A stretch of DNA of 64,000 bases from Amblyomma americanum. Its lineage: Eukaryota > Arthropoda > Arachnida > Ixodida > Ixodidae. The position numbers were made by a program, and so were the translations under genes. Positions 22,901 to 36,700 of this stretch are shown one piece after another (within the stretch, counting starts at the first letter, position 1; the number at the start of each line of letters is the position of its first letter). The stretch lies in contig NW_027526499.1 of NCBI RefSeq assembly GCF_052857255.1, forward strand, positions 124,001-188,000, written 5' to 3'. Below the pieces are notes generated by a model that saw only the letters and a program-made list of their open reading frames with translations, did not search any database and was not told the origin of the DNA.

Positions 22901-25900
22901 GGAGAAACTCCTTGTTGGAGAAACTCTGTGTTGTAGAAAGTCCGTGTTGGAGAAACTCCGTGTTGGAGAAACTCCGTGTTGGAGAAACTCCGTGTTTTAG
23001 AAACTCTGTGTTGGAGAAACTCCGTGTTGTAGAAACTCTGTGTCAGAGAAACTCCGTGTCGGAGAAACTCCGTGTTGGAGAAACTCCGTGTTTGAGAAAC
23101 TCTGTGTCGGAGAAATTCCTTGTTGGTGAAACTCCGTGCTGGAGAAACTCCTTGTTGGAGAAACTCCTTGTTGGAGAAACTCCGTGTTGGAGAAACTCCG
23201 TGTTGGAGAAAACTCCGTGTTGGAGAAACTCCGTGTTTTAGAAACTCCGTGTTGGAGAAACTCCCTGTTGTAGAAACTCCGTGTTAGAGAAACTCCATGT
23301 TGGAGAACCTTCTGGTTGGAGAAACTCCTTGGAGAAAATCCTTGTTGGAAAAACTCCATGTTGGAGGAACTCCGTGTTGGAAAAACTCCGTGTTGTGGAA
23401 ACTCCGTGTTGGGGAAACGCCGAGATGGAGAAACTTCATGTTGTAGAAACTCCGTGTTGAAGAAACTCCGTGTTGGAGAAACTCCGTGTTGGAGAAACTC
23501 CGTGTTAGAGAAACTCCATGTTGGAGAAAGTCCGTGTTGGAGAATGTCCGTGTTGGAGAAACTCCGTGTTGGAGAAACTTCGTGTTGGAGAAACTTTATG
23601 TTGTAGAAACTCCGTGTTGGAGAAACTCCATGTTGTAGAAACTCCGTGTTGTAGAAACTCCGTGTTGGAGATAATCCATGTTGGAGAAACTCCATGTTGG
23701 AGAAACTCCATGCTGCAGAAAATCCGCGCTGGGGAAACTACGCGCTAGAGAATCTCCGCGCTGGAGAGACTTCGTGTTGGAGAAACTCCGTGTTGCAGAA
23801 ACTCCGTGTTGGAAAAACTCTGTGTGTGAGAAACTCCGAGTTGGAGAAACTCCGTGTTGGAGAAGCTCCGTGTTGGAGAAACTTCGTATCGGAGAAAGTC
23901 CGTGTCGGAGAAACTCCGTGTCGCAGAAACTCCGTGTTGTAGAAACTTCGTGTTGGCGAAACTCCTTGTTGTAGAAACTCCGTGTTGGAGTACTTATTGT
24001 TAGATAAACTCCGTGTTGGAGAAACTTCGTGCTGGAGAAACTCTGTGTCGGAGAAACTCTGTGTCGGAGAAAGTCTGTGTCGGAGAAACTCCGTGTTGGA
24101 GAAACTCCGTGTTGGAGAAACTCCGTGCTAGAGAAACTCCGTGTTTGAGACACTCCACGTTGGAGAATCTCCTTGTTGGAAAAAACCTTGTTTGAGAAAC
24201 TCCTTGTCGGAGAAACTCCGTGTCGGAGAAACTCCGTGTTAGAGAAACTCCGTGTTGGAGAAACTCCGTGTTGGAGAAACTTCGTGTTGGAGAAACTCCG
24301 TCGTGGAGAAACTTCGTGTTGGAGAGAATCCTTGTTGGAGAAACTCCGTGCTACAGCAACTCCGTGTTGGAGAAACTCCGCGCTGGAGAAACTCCGTGTT
24401 CGAAAAACTCCGTGTTGGAGGAACTCTGTGTTGGAGAAACTCCGTGTTGGAGAAACTCCGCGCTGGAGAAACTTCGTGTTGGAGAAACTCCGCGTTGGAG
24501 AAACTCCGTGTTGGAGAAACTCCGTGTCGGAGAAACTCCGTGTCGGAGAAACTCCGTATTGGAGAAACTCCGTGTTGGAGAAAATTTATGTTGGAGAAAC
24601 TCCATGTCGAAGAGACTTCGTATTGGAGAGACTCCGTGTTGGAGAAACTTTATGTTGTAGAAACTCCGTGTTGGAGAAACTCCATGTTGTAGAAACTCCG
24701 TGTTGAAGAAACTCCGTGTTGGAGAAATTCCTTGTTGGAGAAACTCCGTGTTAGAGAAACTCCATGTTCGAGAAAGTCCGTGTTGGAGAATGTCCGTGTT
24801 GGAGAAACTCCGTGTTGGAGAAACTCCGTGTTGGAGAAACTTTATGTTGTAGAAACTCCGTGTTGGAGAAACTCCATGTTCTAGAAACTCCGTGTTGAAG
24901 AAACTCCGTGTTGGAGAAACTCCGTGTCGGAGAAACTCCGTGTTGCAGAAACTCCGTGTTGGAGAAACTCCGTGTTTTAGAAACTCCGTGTTGGAGAAAC
25001 TCCGTGTTGTAGAAACTCTGTGTCAGAGAAACTCCGTGTCGGAGAAACTCCGTGTTGGAGAAACTCCGTGTTGGAGAAACTCTGTGTCGGAGAAATTCCT
25101 TGTTGGAGAAACTCCGTGCTGGAGAAACTCCTTGTTGGAGAAACTTCGTGTTGGAAAAACTCCGGGTTGGAGAAACTCCGTGCTAGAGAAACTCCGTGTT
25201 TGAGACACTCCACGTTGGAGAATCTCCTTGTTGGAAAAACCTTGTTTGAGAAACTCCTTGTTGGAGAAACTCCGTGTTGGAGAAACTCCGTGCTGGGGAA
25301 ACTTCGTGTTGGGGAAACGCCGTGTTGGAGAAACTCCACGTTGGAGAAACTCCGTGTCGGAGAAACTCCGTGTCGGAGAAACTCCGTGTTGGAGAAACTC
25401 TGTGTTGGAGAAACTCCGTGTTGGAGAAGCTCCGTGTTGGAGAAACTTCGTATCGGAGAAAGTCCGTGTCGGAGAAACTCCGTGTCGCAGAAACCTCGTG
25501 TTGTAGAAACTCCATGTTGTAGAAACTTCGTGTTGGAGAAACTCCGTGTTGTAGAAGCTTCGTGTTGGCGAAACTCCATGTTGTAGAAACTTCGTGTTGG
25601 AGAAACTCTGTGTGAGAACTTATTGTTAGAGAAACTCCGTGATGGAGAAACTTCGTGCTGGAGAAACTTCGTGTTGTAGAAACTGTCGGAGAAACTCCGT
25701 GTTGGAGAAACTCCATGTCGGAGAAACTCCGTGTTGGAGGAACTCCCTCTTGGAGAATCTCTGTGTCGGAGAAACTCCATGTTGGAGAAACTCCGTGTTG
25801 GAGAAACTCCCTGTTGTAGAAACTCCGTGTTAGAGAAACTCCGTGTTAGAGAAACTCCATGTTGGAGAACCTTCTGGTTGGAGAAACTCCTTGGAGAAAA

Positions 25901-26120
25901 TCCTTGTTGGAGAAACTCCATGTTGGAGAAACTCCGTGTTGGAAAAACTCCGTGTTGTGGAAACTCCGTGTTGGGGAAACGCCGAGAATGAGAAACTTCA
26001 TGTTGTAGAAACTCCGTGTTGAAGAAACTCCGTGTTGGAGAAACTCCGTGTTGGAGAAACTCCGTGTTGGAGAAACTCCGTGTCAGAGAAACTCCGTGTC
26101 GGAGAAACTCCGTGTTGGAG
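18693..26120. repeat. Copy A of the ~7.5-kb tandem duplication
   Basis: This segment reappears immediately downstream at about 26.23-33.71 kb. Spacing is 7,539 bp up to 19.6 kb, 7,571 to about 22.1 kb and 7,587 after that; each step is a whole number of monomers (+32, +16). Its part 20559-26120 also matches 9.72-15.30 kb at offset 10,838, then 10,822. Upstream, 20.24-20.56 kb matches 9.0-9.32 kb at offset 11,238, a deletion of 400 bp (25 monomers). Markers: TACTTATTGTTAG near 20612, TTATTGTTAG at 21300 and 25620, and the CGCG-rich string at 23708. Confidence 0.87.
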
Positions 26121-26758
26121 AAACTCCGTGTTGGAGAAACTCCGTGTCGGAGAAACTCCGTGTCGGAGAAACTCCGTGTTGGAGAAACTCTGTGTCGGAG
26201 AAACTCCGTGTCGGAGTAACTCCGTGTTGGAGAAACTCCGTGTCGGAGAAACTCAGTGTCGGAGAAACTCCGTGTCGGAGAAACTCCGTGTTGGAGAAAG
26301 TCCTTGTTGGAGAAACTCCGTGTTGGAGAAACTCCGTGTTGGAGAAACTCCGTGCTGGGGAAACTTCGTGTTGGGGTAACGCCGTGTTGGAGAAACTCCA
26401 TGTTGGAGAAACTCCGTGTCGGAGAAACTCCGTGTTGGAGAAACTCCGTGTTGGAGAAACTCCGTGTTGGAGAAACTTCGTGTTGGAGAAAATCCTTGTT
26501 GGAGAAACTCCGTGCTATAGCAACTCCGTGTTGGAGAAACTCCACGCTGGAGAAACTCCGTGTTCGAAAAACTCCGTGTTGGAGGAACTCTGTGTTGGAC
26601 AAACTCCGTGTTGGAGAAACTCCGCGCTGGAGAAACTTCGTGCTGGAGAAACTCCGCGTTGGAAAAACTCCGTGTTGGAGAAACTCCGTGTTGGAGAAAC
26701 TCCGTGTCGGAGAAACTCCGTGTTGGAGAAACTTTATGTTGGAGAAACTCCATGTCAA
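24977..26758 (-). other. 593-codon open frame, judged non-coding
   Basis: The frame spans the boundary between copies A and B of the 7.5-kb duplication (about 26.12 kb). The homologous region of copy B gives a 399-codon frame at 32564-33763. The extra length is created by the duplication junction and is not evidence of a gene. Confidence 0.88.
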
Positions 26759-29700
26759 AGAAACTTCGTATTGGAGAAACTCCGTGTTGGAGAAACTATG
26801 TTGTAGAAACTCCGTGTTGGAGAAACTCCATGTTGTAGAAACTCCGTGTTGAAGAAACTCCGTGTTGGAGAAACTCCGTGTTGGAGAAACTCCGTGTTAG
26901 AGAAACTCCATGTTGGAGAAAGTCCGTGTTGGAGAATGTCCGTGTTGGAGAAACTCCGTGTTGGAGAAACTCCGTGTTGGAGAAACTTTATGTTGTAGAA
27001 ACTCCGTGTTGGAGATACTCCATGTTGTAGAAACTCCGTGTTGAAGAAACTCCGTGTTGGAGAAACTCCGCGTCGGAGAAACTCCGTGTTGGAGAAACTC
27101 TGTGTTGGAGAAAGTCCGTGTTGGAGAAACTCCGTGTTGGAGAAACTCCGTGTTGGAGAAACTCCGTGTTTTAGAAACTCCGTGTTGGAGAAACTCCGTG
27201 TTGTAGAAACTCTGTGTCAGAGAAACTCCGTGTCGGAGAAACTCCGTGTTGGAGAAACTCCGTGTTGGAGAAACTCTGTGTCGGAGAAATTCCTTGTTGG
27301 AGAAACTCCGTGCTGGAGAAACTCCTTGTTGGAGAAACTCCTTGTTGGAGAAACTCCGTGTTGGAGAAACTCCGTGTTGGAGAAAACTTCGTGTAGGAGA
27401 AACTCCGTGTTTTAGAAACTCTGTGTTGGAGAAACTCCGTGTTGTAGAAACTCCGTGTCAGAGAAACTCCGTGTCGGAGAAACTCCGTGTTGGAGAAACT
27501 CCGTGTTAGAGAAACTCAATGTTGGAGAACCTTCTTGTTGGAGAAACTCCTTGTTGGAGAAACTCTGTGTCAGAGAAACTCCGTGTCGGAGAAACTCCGT
27601 GTTGGAGAAACTCCGTGTTGGAGAAACTCTGTGTCGGAGAAATTCCTTGTTGGAGAAACTCCGTGCTGGAGAAACTCCTTGTTGGAGAAACTCCTTGTTG
27701 GAGAAACTCCGTGTTGGAGAAACTCCGTGTTGGAGAAAACTCCGTGTTGGAGAAACTCCGTGTTTTAGAAACTCCGTGTTGGAGAAACTCCCTGTTGTAG
27801 AAACTCCGTGTTAGAGAAACTCCATGTTGGAGAACCTTCTGGTTGAAGAAACTCCTTGGAGAAAATCTTTGTTGGAGAAACTCCATGTTGGAGAAACTCC
27901 GTGTTGGAAAAACTCCGTGTTGTGGAAACTCCGTGTTGGGGATACGCCGAGATGGAGAAACTTCATGTTGTAGAAACTCCGTTTTGAAGAAACTCCGTGT
28001 TGGAGAAACTCCGTGTTGGAGAAACTCCGTGTTAGAGAAACTCCATGTTGGAGAAAGTCCGTGTTGGAGAATGTCCGTGTTGGAGAAACTCCGTGTTGGA
28101 GAAACTTTGTGTTGGAGAAACTTTATGTTGTAGAAACTTCGTGTTGGCGAAACTCCTTGTTGTAGAAACTCCGTGTTGGAGTACTTATTGTTAGATAAAC
28201 TCCGTGTTGGAGAAACTTCGTGCTGGAGAAACTCTGTGTCGGAGAAACTCTGTGTCGGAGAAAGTCTGTGTCGGAGAAACTCCGTGTTGGAGAAACTCCG
28301 TGTTGGAGAAACTCCGTGCTAGAGAAACTGCGTGTTTGAGACACTCCACGTTGGAGAATCTCCTTGTTGGAAAAAACCTTGTTTGAGAAACTCCTTGTTG
28401 GAGAAACTCTGTGTCGGAGAAACTCCGTGCTGGGGAAACTTCGTGTTGGTGAAACGCCGTGTTGGAGAAACTCCGTGTCGGAGAAACTCCGTGTCGGAGA
28501 AACTCCGTGTTAGAGAAACTCCTTGTTGGAGAAACTCCGTGTTGGAGAAACTCCGTGTTGGAGAAACTTCGTGTTGGAGAAACTCCGTCGTGGAGAAACT
28601 TCGTGTTGGAGAAAATCCTTGTTGGAGAAACTCCGTGCTACAGCAACTCCGTGTTGGAGAAACTCCGCGCTGGAGAAACTCCGTGTTCGAAAAACTCCGT
28701 GTTGGAGGAACTCTGTGTTGGAGAAACTCCGTGTTGGAGAAGCTCCGTGTTGGAGAAACTTCGTATCGGAGAAAGTCCGTGTCGGAGAAACTCCGTGTCG
28801 CAGAAACCTCGTGTTGTAGAAACTCCATGTTGTAGAAACTTCGTTTTGGAGAAACTCCGTGTTGGAGAACTTATTGTTAGAGAAACTCCGTGATGGAGAA
28901 ACTTCGTGCTGGAGAAACTTCGTGTTGTAGAAACTGTCGGAGAAACTCCGTGTTGGAGAAACTCCATGTCGGAGAAACTCCGTGTTGGAGGAACTCCCTC
29001 TTGGAGAATCTCTGTGTCGGAGAAACTCCATGTTGGAGAAACTCCGTGTTGGAGAAACTCCGTGTCGGGGAAACTCCGTGTTGGAGAAACTCCGTGTTGG
29101 AGAAACTCCGTGTTGGAGAAAATCCTTGGAGAAACTCCGTGCTATAGCAAATACGTGTTGGAGAAACTCTGCGCTGGAGAAACTCCGCGCTGGAGAAACT
29201 CCGTGTTGGAGAAACTCCGTGTTGGAGAAACTCTGTGTTGGAGAAACTCCGTGTTGGAGAAACACCACGTTAGAGAAACTCCGTGTTGGATAAACTCCGT
29301 GGCGGAGCAACTCCGTGTCGGAGAAACTCCGTGTTGGAGAAACTCCGTGTTGGAGAAACTCCGTGTTGGAGAAACTTCGTGTTGGAAAAACTCCGGGTTG
29401 GAGAAACTCCGTGCTAGAGATACTCCGTGTTTGAGACACTCCACGTTGGAGAATCTCCTTGTTGGAAAAACCTTGTTTGAGAAACTCCTTGTTGGAGAAA
29501 CTCCGTGTTGGAGAAACTCCGTGCTGGGGAAACTTCGTGTTGGGGAAACGCCGTGTTGGAGAAACTCCACGTTGGAGAAACTCCGTGTCGGAGAAACTCC
29601 GTGTCGGAGAAACTCCGTGTTGGAGAAACTCTGTGTCGGAGAAACTCCGTGTCGGAGAAACTCCGTGTTGGAGAAACTCCGTGTCGGAGAAACTCAGTGT

Positions 29701-32700
29701 CGGAGAAACTCCGTGTCGGAGAAACTCCGTGTTGGAGAAAGCCCTTGTTGGAGAAACTCCGTGTTGGAGAAACTCCGTGTTGGAGAATCTCCGTGCTGGG
29801 GAAACTTCGTGTTGGGGTAACGCCGTGTTTGAGAAACTCCATGTTGGAGAAACTCCGTGTCGGAGAAACTCCGTGTTGGAGAAACTCCGTGTTGGAGAAA
29901 CTCCGTGTTGGAGAAACTTCGTGTTGGAGAAAATCCTTGTTGGAGAAACTCCGTGCTATAGCAACTCCGTGTTGGAGAAACTCCACGCTGGAGAAACTCC
30001 GTGTTCGAAAAATTCCGTGTTGGAGGAACTCTGTGTTGGACAAACTCCGTGTTGGAGAAACTCCGTGTTGGAGAAACTTTATGTTGTAGAAACTCCGTGT
30101 TGGAGACACTCACATGTTGTAGAAACTCTGTGTCAGAAAAACTCCGTGTCGGAGAAACTCCGTGTTGGAGAAACTCCGTGTTGGAGAAACTCTGTGTCGG
30201 AGAAATTCCTTGTTGGAGAAACTCCGTGCTGGAGAAACTCCTTGTTGGAGAAACTCCTTGTTGGAGAAACTCCGTGTTGGAGAAACTCTGTGTTGGAGAA
30301 AACTCCGTGTAGGAGAAACTCCGTGTTTTAGAAACTCTGTGTTGGAGAAACTCCGTGTTGTAGAAACTCCGTGTCAGAGAAACTCCGTGTCGGAGAAACT
30401 CCGTGTTGGAGAAACTCCGTGTTGGAGAAACTGCGTGTTGGAGAAACTCCGTGTTAGAGAAACTCAATGTTGGAGCACCTTCTTGTTGGAGAAACTCCTT
30501 GTTGGAGAAACTCTGTGTTGTAGAAAGTCCGTGTTGGAGAAACTCCGTGTTGGAGAAACTCCGTGTTGGAGAAACTCCGTGTTTTAGAAACTCTGTGTTG
30601 GAGAAACTCCGTGTTGTAGAAACTCTGTGTCAGAGAAACTCCGTGTCGGAGAAACTCCGTGTTGGAGAAACTCCGTGTTTGAGAAACTCTGTGTCGGAGA
30701 AATTCCTTGTTGGTGAAACTCCGTGCTGGAGAAACTCCTTGTTGGAGAAACTCCTTGTTGGAGAAACTCCGTGTTGGAGAAACTCCGTGTTGGAGAAAAC
30801 TCCGTGTTGGAGAAACTCCGTGTTTTAGAAACTCCGTGTTGGAGAAACTCCCTGTTGTAGAAACTCCGTGTTAGAGAAACTCCATGTTGGAGAACCTTCT
30901 GGTTGGAGAAACTCCTTGGAGAAAATCCTTGTTGGAAAAACTCCATGTTGGAGGAACTCCGTGTTGGAAAAACTCCGTGTTGTGGAAACTCCGTGTTGGG
31001 GAAACGCCGAGATGGAGAAACTTCATGTTGTAGAAACTCCGTGTTGAAGAAACTCCGTGTTGGAGAAACTCCGTGTTGGAGAAACTCCGTGTTAGAGAAA
31101 CTCCATGTTGGAGAAAGTCCGTGTTGGAGAATGTCCGTGTTGGAGAAACTCCGTGTTGGAGAAACTTCGTGTTGGAGAAACTTTATGTTGTAGAAACTCC
31201 GTGTTGGAGAAACTCCATGTTGTAGAAACTCCGTGTTGTAGAAACTCCGTGTTGGAGATAATCCATGTTGGAGAAACTCCATGTTGGAGAAACTCCATGC
31301 TGCAGAAAATCCGCGCTGGGGAAACTACGCGCTAGAGAATCTCCGCGCTGGAGAGACTTCGTGTTGGAGAAACTCCGTGTTGCAGAAACTCCGTGTTGGA
31401 GAAACTCTGTGTGTGAGAAACTCCGAGTTGGAGAAACTCCGTGTTGGAGAAGCTCCGTGTTGGAGAAACTTCGTATCGGAGAAAGTCCGTGTCGGAGAAA
31501 CTCCGTGTCGCAGAAACTCCGTGTTGTAGAAACTTCGTGTTGGCGAAACTCCTTGTTGTAGAAACTCCGTGTTGGAGTACTTATTGTTAGATAAACTCCG
31601 TGTTGGAGAAACTTCGTGCTGGAGAAACTCTGTGTCGGAGAAACTCTGTGTCGGAGAAAGTCTGTGTCGGAGAAACTCCGTGTTGGAGAAACTCCGTGTT
31701 GGAGAAACTCCGTGCTAGAGAAACTCCGTGTTTGAGACACTCCACGTTGGAGAATCTCCTTGTTGGAAAAAACCTTGTTTGAGAAACTCCTTGTCGGAGA
31801 AACTCCGTGTCGGAGAAACTCCGTGTTAGAGAAACTCCGTGTTGGAGAAACTCCGTGTTGGAGAAACTTCGTGTTGGAGAAACTCCGTCGTGGAGAAACT
31901 TCGTGTTGGAGAGAATCCTTGTTGGAGAAACTCCGTGCTACAGCAACTCCGTGTTGGAGAAACTCCGCGCTGGAGAAACTCCGTGTTCGAAAAACTCCGT
32001 GTTGGAGGAACTCTGTGTTGGAGAAACTCCGTGTTGGAGAAACTCCGCGCTGGAGAAACTTCGTGTTGGAGAAACTCCGCGTTGGAGAAACTCCGTGTTG
32101 GAGAAACTCCGTGTCGGAGAAACTCCGTGTCGGAGAAACTCCGTATTGGAGAAACTCCGTGTTGGAGAAAATTTATGTTGGAGAAACTCCATGTCGAAGA
32201 GACTTCGTATTGGAGAGACTCCGTGTTGGAGAAACTTTATGTTGTAGAAACTCCGTGTTGGAGAAACTCCATGTTGTAGAAACTCCGTGTTGAAGAAACT
32301 CCGTGTTGGAGAAATTCCTTGTTGGAGAAACTCCGTGTTAGAGAAACTCCATGTTCGAGAAAGTCCGTGTTGGAGAATGTCCGTGTTGGAGAAACTCCGT
32401 GTTGGAGAAACTCCGTGTTGGAGAAACTTTATGTTGTAGAAACTCCGTGTTGGAGAAACTCCATGTTCTAGAAACTCCGTGTTGAAGAAACTCCGTGTTG
32501 GAGAAACTCCGTGTCGGAGAAACTCCGTGTTGCAGAAACTCCGTGTTGGAGAAACTCCGTGTTTTAGAAACTCCGTGTTGGAGAAACTCCGTGTTGTAGA
32601 AACTCTGTGTCAGAGAAACTCCGTGTCGGAGAAACTCCGTGTTGGAGAAACTCCGTGTTGGAGAAACTCTGTGTCGGAGAAATTCCTTGTTGGAGAAACT

Positions 32701-33710
32701 CCGTGCTGGAGAAACTCCTTGTTGGAGAAACTTCGTGTTGGAAAAACTCCGGGTTGGAGAAACTCCGTGCTAGAGAAACTCCGTGTTTGAGACACTCCAC
32801 GTTGGAGAATCTCCTTGTTGGAAAAACCTTGTTTGAGAAACTCCTTGTTGGAGAAACTCCGTGTTGGAGAAACTCCGTGCTGGGGAAACTTCGTGTTGGG
32901 GAAACGCCGTGTTGGAGAAACTCCACGTTGGAGAAACTCCGTGTCGGAGAAACTCCGTGTCGGAGAAACTCCGTGTTGGAGAAACTCTGTGTTGGAGAAA
33001 CTCCGTGTTGGAGAAGCTCCGTGTTGGAGAAACTTCGTATCGGAGAAAGTCCGTGTCGGAGAAACTCCGTGTCGCAGAAACCTCGTGTTGTAGAAACTCC
33101 ATGTTGTAGAAACTTCGTGTTGGAGAAACTCCGTGTTGTAGAAGCTTCGTGTTGGCGAAACTCCATGTTGTAGAAACTTCGTGTTGGAGAAACTCTGTGT
33201 GAGAACTTATTGTTAGAGAAACTCCGTGATGGAGAAACTTCGTGCTGGAGAAACTTCGTGTTGTAGAAACTGTCGGAGAAACTCCGTGTTGGAGAAACTC
33301 CATGTCGGAGAAACTCCGTGTTGGAGGAACTCCCTCTTGGAGAATCTCTGTGTCGGAGAAACTCCATGTTGGAGAAACTCCGTGTTGGAGAAACTCCCTG
33401 TTGTAGAAACTCCGTGTTAGAGAAACTCCGTGTTAGAGAAACTCCATGTTGGAGAACCTTCTGGTTGGAGAAACTCCTTGGAGAAAATCCTTGTTGGAGA
33501 AACTCCATGTTGGAGAAACTCCGTGTTGGAAAAACTCCGTGTTGTGGAAACTCCGTGTTGGGGAAACGCCGAGAATGAGAAACTTCATGTTGTAGAAACT
33601 CCGTGTTGAAGAAACTCCGTGTTGGAGAAACTCCGTGTTGGAGAAACTCCGTGTTGGAGAAACTCCGTGTCAGAGAAACTCCGTGTCGGAGAAACTCCGT
33701 GTTGGAGAAA
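26121..33710. repeat. Copy B of the ~7.5-kb tandem duplication
   Basis: Nearly identical to 18693-26120. Only scattered substitutions were found in the parts compared: GATACTCCG near 29420 against GAAACTCCG near 21849, and GGAGAAAC near 31402 against GGAAAAAC near 23814. The copies also differ by two monomer-sized indels. Both share the unusual GAGAATGAG string (25986 and 33573) that the older homologue near 15164 lacks (GAGATGGAG). This places the 7.5-kb duplication after the 10.8-kb one. The first ~100 bp (26.13-26.23 kb) match about 17.3 kb. Confidence 0.86.
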
Positions 33711-36700
33711 CTCCGTGTTGGAGAAACTCCGTGTTGGAGAAACTCCGTGTTAGAGAAACTCAATGTTGGAGAACCTTCTTGTTGGAGAAACTCCTTGTTG
33801 GAGAAAATCCTTGTTGGAGAAACTCCATGTTGGAGAAACTCCGTGCTGGAGAAACTCCGTGTTGTGGAAACTCCATGTTGTAGAAACTCCGTGTTGAAGA
33901 AACTCCGTGTTGGAGAAACTCCGTGTCGGAGAAACTCTGTGTTGGAGAAAGTCCGTGTTGGAGAAACTCCGTGTTGTAGAAACTCCGTGTTGGAGAAACT
34001 CCATGTTGTAGAAACTCCGTGTTGAAGAAACTCCGTGTTGGAGAAACTCCGTGTTGGAGAAACTCCGTGTTAGAGAAACTCCATGTTGGAGAAAGTCCGT
34101 GTTGGAGAATGTCCGTGTTGGAGAAACTCCGTGTTGGAGAAGCTCCGTGTTGGAGAAACTTTATGTTGTAGAAACTCCGTGTTGGAGATACTCCATGTTG
34201 TAGAAACTCCGTGTTGAAGAAACTCCGTGTTGGAGAAACTCCGCGTCGGAGAAACTCCGTGTTGGAGAAACTCTGTGTTGGAGAAAGTCCGTGTTGGAGA
34301 AACTCTGTGTTGGAGAAAGTCCGTGTTGGAGAAACTCCGTGCTAGAGAAACTCCGTGTTTGAGACACTCCACGTTGGAGAATCTCCTTGTTGGAAAAAAC
34401 CTTGTTTGAGAAACTCCTTGTTGGAGAAACTCTGTGTCGGAGAAACTCCGTGCTGGGGAAACTTCGTGTTGGGGAAACGCCGTGTTGGAGAAACTCCGTG
34501 TCGGAGAAACTCCGTGTCGGAGAAAATCCGTGTTAGAGAAACTCCGTGTTGGAGAAACTCCGTTTTGGAGAAACTTCGTGTTGGAGAAACTCCGTCGTGG
34601 AGAAACTTCGTGTTGGAGAAAATCCTTGTTGGAGAAACTCCGTGCTGCAGCAACTCCGTGTTGGAGAAACTCCGTGTTGGAGAAACTTCGTATCGGAGAA
34701 AGTCCGTGTCGGAGAAACTCCGTGTCGCAGAAACTTCGTGTTGTAGAAACTCCATGTTGTAGAAACTTCGTGTTGGAGAAACTCCGTGTTGTAGAAGCTT
34801 CGTGTTGGCGAAACTCCATGTTGTAGAAACTTCGTGTTGGAGAAACTCTGTGTTCGAGAACTTATTGTTAGAGAAACTCCGTGATGGAGAAACTTCGTGC
34901 TGGGGAAACTTCGTGTTGTAGAAACTGTCGGAGAAACTCCGTGTTGGAGAAACTCCATGTCGGAGAAACTCCGTGTTGGAGGAACTCCCTCTTGGAGAAA
35001 CTCTGTGTCGGAGAAACTCCATGTTGGAGAAACTCCGTGTTGGAGAAACTCCGTGTTGGAGAAAATCCTTGTTGGAGAAACTCCGTGCTATAGCAACTAC
35101 GTGTTGGAGAAACTCTGCGCTGGAGAAACTCCGCGCTGGAGAAACTCCGTGTTGGAGATACTCCGTGTTGGAGAAACTCTGTGTTGGAGAAACTCCATGT
35201 TGGAGAAACACCACGTTAGAGAAACTCCGTGTTGGAGAAAATTCCTGTTGGAGAAACTCCGTGCTAGAGAAACTCCGTGTTTGAGACACTCCACGTTGGA
35301 GAATCTCCGTGTTGGAAAAACCTTGTTTGAGAAACTCCTTGTTGGAGAAACTCCGTGTTGGAGAAACTCCGTGCTGGGGAAACTTCGTGTTGGGGAAACG
35401 CCGTGTTGGAGAAACTCCATGTTGGATAAACTCCGTGGCGGAGCAACTCCGTGTCGGAGAAACTCCGTGTTGGAGAAACTCCGTGTTGGAGAAACTCCCT
35501 GTTGGAGAAACTCCGTGTTGGAGAAACTCCGTGTTGGAGAAACCGTGTTGGAAAAACTCCGGGTTGGAGAAACTCCGTGCTAGAGAAACTCCGTGTTTGA
35601 GACACTCCACGTTGGAGAATCTCCTTGTTGGAAAAACCTTGTTTGAGATACTCCTTGTTGGAGAAACTCCGTGTTGGAGAAACTCCGTGCTGGGGAAACT
35701 TCGTGTTGGGGAAACGCCGTGTTGGAGAAACTCCACGTTGGAGAAACTCCGTGTCGGAGAAACTCCGTGTCGGAGAAACTCCGTGTTGGAGAAACTCTGT
35801 GTCGGAGAAACTCCGTGTCGGAGTAACTCCGTGTTGGAGAAACTCCGTGTCGGAGAAACTCAGTGTCGGAGAAACTCCGTGTCGGAGAAACTCCGTGTTG
35901 GAGAAAGTCCTTGTTGGAGAAACTCCGTGTTGGAGAAACTCCGTGTTGGAGAAACTCCGTGCTGGGGAAACTTCGTGTTGGGGTAACGCCGTGTTGGAGA
36001 AACTCCATGTTGGAGAAACTCCGTGTCGGAGAAACTCCGTGTTGGAGAAACTCCGTGTTGGAGAAACTCCGTGTTGGAGAAACTTCGTGTTGGAGAAAAT
36101 CCTTGTTGGAGAAACTCCGTGCTATAGCAACTCCGTGTTGGAGAAACTCCACGCTGGAGAAACTCCGTGTTCGAAAAACTCCGTGTTGGAGGAACAATGT
36201 GTTGGACAAACTCCGTGTTGGAGAAACTCCGCGCTGGAGAAACTTCGTGCTGGAGAAACTCCGCGTTGGAAAAACTCCGTGTTGGAGAAACTCCGTGTTG
36301 GAGAAACTCCGTGTCGGAGAAACTCCGTGTTGGAGAAACTTTATGTTGGAGAAACTCCATGTCAAAGAAACTTCGTATTGGAGAAACTCCGTGTTGGAGA
36401 AACTATGTTGTAGAAACTCCGTGTTGGAGAAACTCCATGTTGTAGAAACTCCGTGTTGAAGAAACTCCGTGTTGGAGAAACTCCGTGTTGGAGAAACTCC
36501 GTGTTAGAGAAACTCCATGTTGGAGAAAGTCCGTGTTGGAGAATGTCCGTGTTGGAGAAACTCCGTGTTGGAGAAACTCCGTGTTGGAGAAACTTTATGT
36601 TGTAGAAACTCCGTGTTGGAGATACTCCATGTTGTAGAAACTCCGTGTTGAAGAAACTCCGTGTTGGAGAAACTCCGCGTCGGAGAAACTCCGTGTTGGA

